Assembly (NCBI GenBank): GCA_013396655.1
Contig: WBMV01007323.1
Location: forward strand, 898,106 to 962,105
DNA from: Campylorhamphus procurvoides
Lineage: Eukaryota > Chordata > Aves > Passeriformes > Dendrocolaptidae
Reading direction: 5' to 3'
DNA length: 64,000 nt
A model generated the notes under the pieces. That model searched no databases and was not told where the DNA came from. It saw only the letters and a program-made list of their open reading frames with translations. Below, one piece after another: positions 10,901-22,337 of the stretch. Position 1 is the first letter of the stretch. Every line of letters begins with the position of its first letter. A program made the translations under genes and the position numbers.

Positions 10901-12125
10901 CAAGATCAGTTATTGTCAATGGCTAAGTATGAATTGAGACAATGTGCACTTAGCTCTACACATTAACAAAACTTACTTTCTTCACCAATTTTACTTGTAT
11001 ATGGACCTCATCACCTACAGCATAATGTGTTTAAGTTTTATAAAATTTTGAAGAATAACATGAATTTTCAGGTTGTACTTCTTACATTTTGGTGTTCCTC
11101 TGGAGAAATGAAAACATTGATTCAGTTTCTCTGATAGAATAAGTCATCGTAGCAACACTCGTTTACACCAGCTGAGCATATCTTACAATAATTGCATTCT
11201 CTCTCCGTTATATGCTGTCTGTAAGTTTTCTGCACTGGTGAGTTAGTTTAACCAACATCTATGGGGACTTTCCATTTTTTCAATTAAAAGAGGGGTCAGT
11301 AGGGGTAGAGTTTTGAGAAAATACAGAAAGCAGTGTAGGAAAAGGTCTTAGGCTCATAAATGTTCTTAATTATGTATTATGTCTTCAGTGTAAAGGATTG
11401 CCTTTAGGTCATTCTGTCTCTTTTATAAGAATAAATCACCATCATCATCTATACACTTGTGCATTCAATTCATGATATAACAGTGTCAGAGGTGGCACAG
11501 AATATATACATACAGGCTCAAATTCCAACACAGTGACCCAAATTGTGTCTACAGCTGCCAAGCAGACTGCCATAGATATTTAACAGAAAGGGTTTACTTT
11601 AGAGGAATATTTTTTTCCTGTGAAGGGAGGTAAATGGAACAACGGCTTAGTGAGGCAGCCCAGGAAACTAGATTCAAAACCCATTTATCTCTTAACTGAA
11701 AATAAGTTTGAATACCTCATGTTAATGTTCATATCAGAAAAATACCACAGCATATGCCCTAAACGGCCATTGTTACTTCAAATAGAAGGAAGAGAACAAT
11801 GTGTTAAATTTCAGAACTGAAGTGCATCGGCAGAATTGCATTGGTACATTTTCATGGGAAAAAACAGCAGGAACAAAAATTTCTTAGGTTAAGCTTACCC
11901 AGTATTTTTGCAAATTGGAAGAAAAAAACTCATTTTCTCTACTGAAACATTTAATCTCAAAGTTTCAGCATATACACACCATTCTTAAGGAAAATAATTT
12001 AGGTCTATTCTTGACAGTGCAATGATTATGGACAGTAAAAGTAGTTGAAAGTTTTAAGTTCAACTACTGGATTTTCTGAGTGATTTTCTGAAGAATTCTT
12101 GTGTAACCACATGTCTGTGTCATAT
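10901..12125. other. Non-coding DNA, nothing recognised
   Basis: AT-rich unique-looking sequence. A 66-codon plus frame (11620-11820) has no recognisable domain or splice context. Confidence 0.5.
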
Positions 12126-12178
12126 TTGCAAAACAGGAGTTTTGCAAGTGTTTGCAAACACTGTGCATTTGCACAGTG
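12126..12178. repeat. Three adjoining palindromes
   Basis: There are three dyad symmetries in 53 bp. TTGCAAAAC (12126-12134) pairs with GTTTTGCAA (12139-12147) across a 4-nt loop. GTGTTTGCAAACAC (12148-12161) is a perfect 14-bp palindrome. CACTGTGCA (12159-12167) pairs with TGCACAGTG (12170-12178) across 2 nt. They abut or overlap each other and share the TTGCAAA core. Their function is unknown. Confidence 0.8.
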
Positions 12179-15100
12179 CAGCTTTACAAGCCTACTGGGG
12201 AATTCAAAGGCTTGGTCAGAACAGCTCTGGTACATCTAATTTCACAGTGCTTGTAACATAAAGTCACCTTGCAAATGCAGAATAGCTTTCAGGTGTTTGA
12301 CTTGCTGTGTACCTTCAGATCAGTTGCATAATATATGTACATCCAGCACACATACGTTGTGATCCTGAGCTCACCAGTGATTGCCAGATATAACCTGAAA
12401 AGAAAAGGCAAAGTGTTCTTGATAAAATTTATCTGCTATCTCATGGATGACAGTGTGACATTGAGCTGCAATCTTCACATTATGGATATGTAATGATGCA
12501 ATGCCTCCAGATGAAGAATTTCGGAGACATAGGTTATGAAACACATACTCATAAAAAGACATCCTTCAGAAAAAGCTGTTACTACAGCAGGTATTTTTAC
12601 TGCAAAGGACTTTTTAAAAGAATAACTATTTATTTTTTTTCCCCAAAATGATCCCTTAGCAGAAACTTAGGAAGCAAACAAATGAACAATAAAAAAAGGT
12701 CCACATCACCAATTATTATAACTGTATTGGATATTGCTTATGCAGCTCAGTTTGTCTTTTGTTTAGCTCCTGAAAAGTTATAAAGTAGATTTCTCCTTAT
12801 ACCATTAGAAATTATAAAGCAGCAGATATCTCAGATATCAAGCCAGTTTTCAAAAATTTAATTGAATGATAATGTAGATAAGTATCCAGCATTTCAGTTG
12901 TGAACATACTCTAAACTTTTCAAAATTAACCCACTGCTAATTAAATTACAAGAAAAAGAGGAAATGGAACAAGAAATTTGAGATGACACCTGACCTCTGT
13001 TTCTGAATAAGTGCCCAGGTTGATAATTAATCCTGTTTAAGTTCACAGACATGTAAACAAAAAGCTATTAATTTTGGAAAGAGTAATTCTTCTTAATTAG
13101 AAATAATTGACACAGAATTGCCTAATCAAAATTAATATTTTTTTCCCACTTCATGTTAAATAGGGCTTACTGCAAGACAGAAAATTAGGTTGAGCTAATG
13201 AATGATCCAAACCTTAATAATGTCTGTGGGAGTTTCTAGATTTGCTTCATTGCAACAGGCCTCCCCAGAAGCAATGAGCCATGGAAACATTTGATTCCAA
13301 CAGTTTCAAGTTAGTTTTTGAAGTGGCGCTATAGATAAATTTAGACTGTTCTATCAGTGTCGTGAATATGAACTATAACCTTATTTCAGCTGACTGAGCT
13401 TATAAAAGACATTCTTGTGATAGATGATTTTTATTTCTAATTATGGCTGCTTGAAAATAGATGCACAAGGAATTTTAAGGTGTTCTAGCTCTTCTTTGAC
13501 ATTCTACAGTTCGTTTTGCGGGATTTGTTTGATAAATGGGGAGTCAATCTTGAGCACTGCAGAAAGGCTTGTTTTATTACATGCTGTACATTAAGAACAT
13601 CATGATATATTGTCCCTTGCTTCTCAAAACATCTTATTGATGCATGTTGGCACATGCAGAAGATTATGATGGTTACATACTTTGAGTTCCCAAAGTAGTA
13701 ATTTAGTATGGATTCTTACACTTTTTCTAACATAGCTGAATTTGGATCAAAAACATCCTTCAAGTCCTACCCTAACCAAAATTCATCTTTAACAGGGTAT
13801 TCCATGATGCACACTTCTAAATCACAACCCTTCCAATGTTTCTGTTTCCTAAATATTGACAATATTCCACTATTTAGAAAACTATCATCAGAGCTGTGAA
13901 TGCCAGATAATATCTATAACTTACTATGACACATGCTAAAATTGGCTCTAAGTGAATAAAAAAAATATATATATAACCTTAAAGAAAATATACAACCCAA
14001 GCTGAGTTGAGTAAAATGTATTAATGACTGTAAAATGCTTTTACAAAAAAAAAGACAAAAAAATTACAAATGGGCTGTTAACCAGGCTGCCAATTTACAA
14101 TTTAATAAGACTCAAAGTAACAAAGACATAAACTGATGTCCCATCAAGTGATGTTTTTAATGCTAGGAATGTGAGTAGGATAAGACTTTATCTAGAATTG
14201 ATTAGTCATATAAAAAAAGATAGTTAAATCCTTTGGTACTTCCAGAAAAGCTACAACTATGTAACTCCTAGAAACATTATCTGATATTATTTTCATTTTT
14301 GACAGTAATCTCTAGAGTTAGTACATTAGAAAGCAAGGGATAAAAATGTTATTACAGAGGTTTGCTGTGCTGTGGAGAGTTTATGTTGTTCTAGAGTTCT
14401 TGTGGGTGACAATGTCATAATAATTTTGTGTTGTCAAATATTTCATGGAGTCAGCCACTCACCTCAAGAGGTTTGATTGACAAGCAGAAGAGGGAACCTT
14501 CAACTCTGAGTTTTTCTGATTCATGTGTTCCTCTTTGTAGTAAACTCACTGATTCAAGTAAGATATCAGAAGTTGTTCATGCTTTTCAGAACCCAGTCTA
14601 TTGCAACAGTCAAGCCCTTTTCCACTGATCACACTGGCCATAAACTGAGAATCTCTGCAATGAGACAGGAGATTTCCAGCAGTATCAAAACAAAGTACCC
14701 ATCAAGTTTTTTTTTCTGAAGGAGAATTATCTAAAAGGCTACTTTTACATTTAAGTACATTTAAATTATAGGCCAGTGCTGATCATTGCCCATTTTTGTT
14801 GACACTGTGCAGGGAGGAAGAACTATGTTGTTTCCATTTTACTTAAGAATATTAAACTCATTTTACCCAATTTCCTTCCCTAGGAATAATTATCATCATC
14901 ATCTAGCTGCTCCTTGTACTGGAAATGTACCTATGAGTCACAGAGAGGGACAGGAGACCTATCTTTATGCAAAAAGCAGACATTCAAGCCATTTTTGGCC
15001 ATCCAAGTAACTACTGTGGAAGGCCTTGGTATGTCACTCATAGTGCTGTGTATCAAAAGGTGTAACTGATTACTAGCAACATCACAACTTTGAGAAGGCT

Positions 15101-15940
15101 TTTGGAATTCCATAATATCCCATTACCTTTTGGAGACACTGTGTATGGCACCTTCTTCCAATCTAGAGGTTTGCTTAACTTTTTTTAAAAATATAGCTAC
15201 CGTGTAGACAAAACACTTCAACATCCGACCATGTCATGACTAGCAGAGTTAGCTGGCAGTTTGAAATAAATGAAGAGAGACAAGTAAGTCCTGAACTCTG
15301 GTGTGAATTCCTTGTTCTTTTAAAATTAAGAAGATTTTGCTTTGTTCTCTTTTTTTTTTTTTCAGTAATGACAACAGAACAAAGAATTTATTCTTGACTA
15401 TAGGACTCATGTACTGTGAAATCTTGGGTGAGTAACTTAGTTCCATAAAGCTATAGTTTATCCATTATCAAGTAAAATGATATTATAATGGAAAGCATTT
15501 TCTTGGCTTAAGAAAACCAGTAGTTCTAATATTCTATGAGATTTATGGAGAAAATACTTTTAACTGCAATTATATGTTTTTATTATCACTATAACACCCT
15601 CTGTGTATTCCATTCAGCAGTTGAGATTTTGTAATCTTTATTTTTCAAACTAGCAATCCATATGTAGCATAATGACAGACACTGTTGGAGAAATCATCAG
15701 TAAACAGACGCAAAAGTGTTTAAAAAGAAAGGTCACAGCAAGGCAATACAGTGTTATTATTGAGAAGTTTCCAATTCTGATCATCAAAACATAAATGGGG
15801 GGTGGGAGAGTGGAAAGAAGGCTTAAAATTGACATGTTGATTCACACGACCTTTGGCATTACATTTTCAAGTACTGAAAATTTCCTATATCAATGATGTA
15901 ACACAAACTAACTTCATGTTAAAGCAGATAGTGATAAAAT
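12179..15940. other. Long non-coding stretch, nothing recognised
   Basis: Unique-looking AT-rich DNA with A/T homopolymers (for example near 14043 and 15350). Segments rich in TAAT/ATTA cores around 13020-13150 look like typical vertebrate non-coding sequence and could include conserved elements, which cannot be tested here. Open frames of 60-74 codons are featureless. Confidence 0.5.
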
Positions 15941-16040
15941 CTGTCTTCATGTTATAAGTCGGAATCATTCCTAGTATAAAACCTTCTGTCTTCATATTAT
16001 AAGTCGGAATCATTCCTAGTATAAAACCTACTGTCTTCAA
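15941..16040 (+). repeat. 45-bp tandem duplication, 2.2 copies
   Basis: The unit beginning CTGTCTTCAT starts at 15941 and 15986 and partly again at 16031. The two full copies include the shared GTCGGAATCATTCCTAGTAT and differ at one base early in the unit (ATG versus ATA). The near identity indicates a recent duplication. Confidence 0.92.
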
Positions 16041-17224
16041 CAAAGTTTATACCAGATGTGAGATTGGCCATGGGTGTTAAAAACCCTTGCAGGACAAGAT
16101 GAAAAAGCCTTTCTAAAAGATAATAATTTTATTTGCATGCAAAAGGGTGGGTAACAGACATCTGGCTTAGCAGGAGTCAGCAGCGGCAGTGGCAACATGA
16201 GCAGCAAATTTTGTTATTAGAAATTCAAATGCAGGTATAAGATTACTATTTTGCTTGAATCACTCACCAGCATTGCTCCAAGGCTAAAACTTGCTTTCTG
16301 GAAGCTTTCTAAAATTTCATTCAAAACACTTCTTTTCTCCACAAAGTGAAATAGAAGAGGAAAGAAGAGAGAAGAACATAGCAAAAGATACATTCCAAGA
16401 GATGTTAAGATTTATTTTTTTTTTAATATTTGAAAGACAATTGAAGCATTGCTTCTAATCTAGTAATTTGGGGAAGTCCCAGTTCTATAGAAAATTCTGA
16501 AGTAGGTTTCTCTTGGACAGTTCTCGGGGCATATGTGAAGCTTTCAGTGATTTGCATGCTTGGAAGAATCACCAGCTTTTCATCTTCGTTATTAACACTC
16601 CAGCAACCATCTCTTAGAAATCCTTATTCTGTTATTACAATGCGTAGACTTACACCAAATGGCTCTTTCTGCTTATGTAATGATCTTTCAATGCTGCATC
16701 TTACTAAGGCAGTCAATTACTAGCCATTCTCCCCTGTCAGAGAAATGAAGCATTTATGTACTTGAGATATTCATGTCTGGAGCTTTAGTTTTAAATCTAA
16801 GAGCTCTGCTCACCTTCTGAAATTCCTTGCTTTATCAGGTGATTTTGTTATATAAAACCATTACTGAAGGAAAGACTCTTTCATTATTCATCACTTGCTA
16901 TCACCAGAAGTCTTGAAAGTATAATAGAAAACAGTCTCTGTTTCAGCATTCAGCAAGGTAGATAAACCATTATCTCAGTACATTAGGAGAGACATAGACA
17001 GAGTGTATCACATTTTTAGCATCCCTGAATGCTTGAATAGTGGCATGGAAATCTGAGGCCAGCTGTGGATAGGCACCCAGGCAAATTTTATCTCTAAAAC
17101 ATAGTATGTCAAGTAGTCAGAATTGTTAGGGAGCGAGGAAATTGTGGTACCACACTTCCAAAACATCAATCCCTATAACTTAGAAAGTACAAAACGAGTA
17201 GTCATATGCCAGACTGAATCAGTT
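16041..17224. other. Non-coding DNA, nothing recognised
   Basis: Unique-looking AT-rich sequence with no recognisable gene or element. Confidence 0.5.
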
Positions 17225-17612
17225 TCGTGAGTTCACCTGGCTGAATGCCAGGTACCCACCAAAATTGCTCCATCACTCCGCCTCCTTAGATGGACAGGGG
17301 AGAGAAAATTTAATGAAAGGCTCATAGGTGGAGATAGAGACAAGGAGAGATCCCTCACCAATTACCATCACAGACTCAACTCAGGAAAATTAAATTTGCT
17401 ACCAGTCAAAAAAAAGTAAGGTAATGAGAAATAAAACTGAATCTTAAATCCCCTTCCCTCGTGCCCATCCCTTCTTCCCAGGTTCAATTTCAGATTTTCT
17501 CTACCTCTTCCCTCCCAGCAGTGCAGGGGGATGGGAAACGGGGATTGCAGTTAATTCATCACACATTGTCTCTGTCAATCCCTCCTCCATAAGGGGAAAT
17601 GTATGAGATCAC
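17225..17612 (-). mobile_element. Partial ERV LTR (R/U5 end), same type as 36.2 kb
   Basis: Read on the minus strand this is the downstream part of an avian ERV LTR type. Conserved phrases on the plus strand are GGCTGAATGCCAGGTACCCA, CTCCGCCTCC followed by TGGACAGGGGAGAG, GAGATCCCTCACCAATTACC and CCCTTCTTCCCAGGTTCAAT. Their reverse complements correspond in order to the end of the LTR at 36242-37001. The poly-A signal of the family is decayed here. The element stops near 17612, so the promoter half is missing. The left boundary, where the LTR terminus TG should lie, is approximate. The family identity comes from remembered bird LTR sequence. The match to the second copy in this window is visible directly. 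Confidence 0.78.
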
Positions 17613-19439
17613 TGGAAAACCATAGTTTATTGCTAAAAATTGAATAAATATGAGAAAAAAAATGTCATTATTGGTCCTAACTTAACGTTTCTAATCTCCC
17701 CTGGTTTTGTTTGTTTGTTTTTAAATGTTGAAAATAAAAGCCATGGTGCTATTAGAGGTCTAAACAATCAGTTTATATTTGATTCACATTCAGTTTTAAG
17801 ATTTTTACTGTACTGAAGAATGAAGAATTGAACTGGGGAAATGCGGAGAGGAAGGAAAGAGAAAGGAAGAAAAGACTCTGATCCTGGCGGGGGGAGGGGG
17901 GAAACAAACCCCCTGATATTTTAATTTCCCATTATTTTTAAATTTTCAGGTAATTTTAAGTATATTTTATGTAGACTTTGACCTTAATGCAGAAGTGAAA
18001 CAGTACCTGAGTTATTTATGTATTGACAGTTCCCCATCTAAACAGAAAAAATCTTGAATTAATACAACTTCCTACATCTCAGATACTTTTGATTTCTGCT
18101 CCACCTCCAGGTATCAATACTTATTATGAGGTTTTTTACAAGTCAGCTGCATAACATGCATAACATAGAAATATTTGCCTTCTAGTTTCTGTATATTTAT
18201 CATGTGTGGGCTTTGCAATACACTTTCACTCTGACATACTTTACCAAATTGCTGAATTTCATTTCCCTTCAGAAAAAGCTTGAACAGCTCACACAGTATG
18301 ATCCTCTTGCTGCTATAATGGATTAATATGTGGTATCCTTGGGAAAATATCCAGGCATATTTTAGACAGCTGTGTTCTAGTTGGGCTTTCACTAAAAAAA
18401 AAAGAAAAAAAGCTTCAAGAAATTATTTGTATTTATCTTGTATTTGGAATTATATATTTGGTCAAGAAACAAATTAATATGGGTCTAGGATCTTGATGTC
18501 ACTTTGCCTACCTCACATCTACCTCAAGAAATAGTTGCATAAATGGTAAAGAAAAGGTTAAAAGTGTCCGTTCAAAAGAGAGTAGGAAAACCGAAATAAT
18601 ACTGAGGTATTGTAGCTCAGGAACAAGGCAAATTGGCAGCAAGAAAATGAATTCATGTTCCTGTGTAGCTTGGCATATATTCAAAAAATGAATTTGGTCA
18701 CTTTTTCTGTAATGCATGATGTAGTGCAATAAATTGAGAATTAAGATAAGCAGAAAATCCACCTGGGATTTGTAACTCTTCACTTGCTTATTCAGCATAT
18801 CAACTGCTATTGCCATTTGTTTATAGATTGCCATTTTTATTATATTTTTAAATAGAAGAAATCAAAGTGCTCTTCTGATTTATCTTTCTTCCAACAGGAA
18901 GCTTACTTTCATATCTAAGCTCCTGACACTCATTTTTCTTAAGTTGCAGTTTTCTTTTTGTACTCTATAGGCTGTATACAATAAGTACCTGTATGGATTG
19001 GGCTCTGGGAATTTTGCCATAACCAAATAAGTGAGGACAGAACTGGTATCTCATCCTTTCAGTCACCATATTCAATCTCTTCTTTAAAATGTGTAACAAA
19101 TACCTCCTACACCATTAAAAAAAATCAGTTCTAGCAAGTGGAGTAGCTTGATTTAAAAAGCCTGAGAAGATGAAAATCAGGGAATAAAACCCATTATATT
19201 TTCTCTAAGTGTGAGCTTCCAAACAGCTTCTCCTATGGCATTCCACAGTATTGCTGTTGGACATGTACCAATTAGACTAATTGTCATGCCATTTGCCAAT
19301 CTCCTTTCAGAAGTGAGAAACTCACCTTCCAGCCCAAATTTTGACAAAAAGCTCAAATTAAAAACAAAAGAGTCAAAATTATTGATTAAATAAACCAGTG
19401 ACTGTGAAATTCTCATCCTAAGAGTCAGTGTGCTGGGGA
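17613..19439. other. Non-coding DNA with a G-rich run
   Basis: AT-rich unique-looking sequence. A purine tract near 17850-17877 is followed by two runs of six G separated by one A (17889-17901). A 108-codon minus frame (18508-18834) has no recognisable domain and fits chance expectation. Confidence 0.5.
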
Positions 19440-20385
19440 ACAATTGATAACAATAAGGGGGTTTCACAGGGCTCCATCATAGGCCCTGTGCTCTTCAACA
19501 TCTCAAATGACTTGGACAGATGACTGAAAGGGATACTCAGCAAGTTTGCAGATGACACAGGACTGCAAGGAGCTGTCGTCTCCCTCGAAGGCAGGGAGAC
19601 CCTGCAGAAGGACCTTGACAAATTAGAGGACTGGGCAATCACCAATCATATGAAATTCAACAAAGGGAAGTGCCAGATTCTGCACCTGGCATGGGGCAAC
19701 CCTGGATGTACGTACAGTCGGGGGAATGAGGGGCTGGAGAGCAGTGCCATGGAAAGGGACCTGGGGGTCCTGGTTGATAGCAAGTTGACTATGCCAGTAC
19801 CCTGGCAGCCAGGAGGGCCAATCCTGTCCTGGTGGGCATCAGTCAAAGCATTGCCAGCCGGTTGAGGGAGGTCCCACTCTGCTCTACGCTGGGGCGGCCT
19901 CAGTATAAGATAAGATATTAAGCTATCAGAGAGTGTCCAAAGGAGGACAGGAATGTGGTGAAGGGCCTTGAGGGAAAGCCGTATGAGGAACAGCTAAGGG
20001 CATTTGATCTGTACAGCCTGGAGAAGAGGAGACTGAGGGGAGATCTAATTGCAGTCACAACCTCCTCGTGAGGGGAAGAGGAGGGGCAGACACTGATCTC
20101 TTCTCTGTGGTGAGAAGTGACTCAAGGGAATGGCCTGAAATTGTGTCAGGGGAGGTTTATGTTGGATATTGAAAAGAGATTCTTCTCTCAGAAGGTGCTT
20201 GGGCACTGGAACAGGCTCTCCAGGACAATGGTCACAGCATCAAGCCTGACAGAGTTCAAGAATTGTTTGGATGGTACTCTCAGGCACATGGTGTGACTTT
20301 TGGGGATGGTCCTGTGCAGGGTCAGGAGTTGGACTTGATGTTTCTTGTGTGTCCCTTCCAGCTCAGCATATTCTGTGATTCTGTG
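19440..20385 (+). mobile_element. CR1 LINE, ORF2 C-terminal part and 3' end
   Basis: This is the largest CR1 copy here, about 945 bp in sense orientation. The left part translates as the end of the reverse-transcriptase domain. A PVLFN block is followed by LSKFADDTGLQG, whose FADD (19545-19556) is the catalytic F/Y-A-D-D box. Then come EDWAITNHMKFNKGKCQILH and ERDLGVLVDSKL. The frame is broken: an in-frame TGA at 19521-19523, and a frameshift near 19790 after which ASTLAARRANPVL continues in another frame. The rest (to [13 protein letters not shown]) is recognisable but interrupted. The 3' end has two perfect ATTCTGTG octamers (20370-20377, 20378-20385). It is a dead 5'-truncated insertion. 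Open frames at 19211-19865 on either strand belong to it or its flank and are not genes. Confidence 0.93.
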
Positions 20386-21705
20386 GCTTTTAACAGGAAC
20401 AAAAAGATGTCAGTATGATGGCACTGTAATCAAAAAAACCCCAAACAACAGCAACAACAAACCCCAAAACAGACAAACAAATAAAATGAACAACAACTCA
20501 CACAAGATCAAGCATTAAACTGCCAGGACCAACTTAGCTCTTGTGGCAGGAAGTTCAGGCGAGAGTGAAAAATTTGTGTTTCTCAAACCCTGTGCTTCAA
20601 TAGATTTTCACTTTGTGTTCAATACCAAAGTCTGCCTAAAATTCACTTTACTACACCTATAGGGTTGCAGCTGTCCCTTGCAGTGTGCAGCTGGGGGATG
20701 CCCTATGAGACAGAAAATTCCAGAGCACACAGTTATGAGGCAACAAATCACTCGAGGAACCTCCTTCTTGTACCCATACTTTTATTACTAGTCCCATGCC
20801 AGTAAAAGGGAATACTAACACAAATGTTTTGTCAGAATGAAATTGTTTGTCATGTGGTTTTTGGTTCAGAAGGATGCCAATAGCTGATGGAATATTCAAT
20901 TCACTCTGTATGCACTTTACCAGTGAAATAATGCATTCTATTAAGAAAAAAAAAAAAAAGAGGAAAATGCCATTACCAATTTATCTCACAAGGATGGTGC
21001 CAATCTTCTTTTTAGTGGCATTAATAAAGGTTTTGCCACTTTTTCAAAAAAATGCTTTTACCTTTTTCTTTTGATGACTCCCCAAGAAAAAAAATATTTT
21101 CAGAGTAATGCATGTTTGTTTTGAAGGTCATCTCCTCAGGGTAGCTCTGTGAAGTTACAAGAAAATTTGATGGTGCCATCTCTGAGTTGTCATTGAAAGA
21201 TGGAAAACATGAAATAAGAAAAAAAATTTGTTCAGTCCTTTTAGAATTCAGAAGCAATTACAACTATCAGCTTCTGCATTGCAAGACTTGGGTTTGTTTG
21301 TTAATCATGAGTACAGCAGTCGTGGTCATAGTTAGAGACCTTGAATGAAGGAGTTCTATATTTAAAAAAAAATAATAAAAAAGGAAGAGAAAAAAAAGAG
21401 AATTATGTCTCAGTTGGAATCTCCTAAGATTTTAACAGTTGAATGTTTCAATATCATCCATGGGATGGAAAAATTGCTCATTTTCTCTGTCCTTCAGTCT
21501 GACAAACAGAAAAATTGTTGCTTTTAAATGACTGCTTGGGCAACTTGCATGATGGTGATTGCAACTGCCTCTACGAAACACAGCGAAGTACTTAAAATTG
21601 CTTTAGTAGTAGGTACAAAAGAAATGGCAGGGTAAAAAAACCAAAGAAACAACAAAAAAACCCCAGACGTAATGTTTCAAACTCCTTCTACATTTTTTTC
21701 TCTAC
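20386..21705. other. Non-coding DNA with A-rich tracts
   Basis: An A-rich tract with CCCC runs (20429-20505) follows the CR1 tail closely, and a similar one lies at 21640-21666 just before the LTR. Between them the sequence is unique-looking. Minus and plus frames of 75-80 codons are featureless. Confidence 0.55.
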
Positions 21706-22337
21706 TGTCCTAGTTCAGCAGGTGGGACCAGTTATCACTGTGTGGGGGTGATCAAAGCTATGTATTCTACCCCCCTCTATTCATTTCCCAAGAACAATGG
21801 ACCATTTGCAGCAGCTGCCCAGGGAGTCATTAGCACCTTCACACCCAGCCTGAGGGGGCGTGGCTGCTAATGGGCCATCAACGGTTCAACAACACCCCAT
21901 GACTCACAGAGTTAATCACCCATTGTGTGAGTCCCCGCCCTGGGGGACGGACTGGGTGCTCCCTGAGGGTACATAAGCGGGGCTCAGAAGATCTTGACTA
22001 TGACTTGTTGGATCCAGAGGAGCACCAGGACCTCAACAGGCGGAAACCACCACTCTCGACCAGACCACAGCCATCATCTGCACCAACAAGTTTTTCACTT
22101 TCTTTTGCTTTGGACTCAGGGGAACCACGCAGGTTTCAGCACAAGGGCTAACAAACCCCTTTGGGCTTGTGCCCCAGGACACTGGGTTATACTGCTGAGT
22201 TTTGGTGAGGTGAAAGCAGTTTTTCTCTTTGTGTCAGTGTATTTATTGTAATATCTTTCATTAAATTGTAACTCTGACTTATAATCTCTCTTGAGGTGGG
22301 TCCATTTCTCCTGCTGGTTTACCTTTAAACCAGCACA
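21706..22337 (+). mobile_element. Complete solo LTR, ERVL-like
   Basis: The 632-bp element starts TGTCCTAGTT and ends AACCAGCACA; the ends are imperfect inverted repeats (8 of 10). The flanks TCTAC (21701-21705) and TCTGC (22338-22342) form a 5-bp target duplication with one mismatch, as expected for ERVL-class elements. The promoter half is GC-rich, with a TATA-like ACATAAG near 21971. A poly-A signal ATTAAA lies at 22260-22265, placing R/U5 to the right. There is no internal retroviral sequence next to it, so it is a solo LTR. Two short plus-strand frames inside it (21927-22151 and 21994-22251) are by-products. The TGTCCTGGTT-type terminus is common among bird ERVL LTRs. I do not name a subfamily. 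Confidence 0.88.

Noticed and set aside
15941..16040. Direct repeats considered as a CRISPR-like array
   Set aside because: The units are contiguous with no spacers, and the surrounding repeats show vertebrate nuclear DNA.
17878..17901. G-rich run considered as a quadruplex
   Set aside because: There are only two long G runs separated by one base, so the usual four-run pattern is met only by splitting the runs.
19650..19865. 71-codon plus-strand frame
   Set aside because: It is part of the broken CR1 reverse-transcriptase region, with a stop upstream and a frameshift inside.
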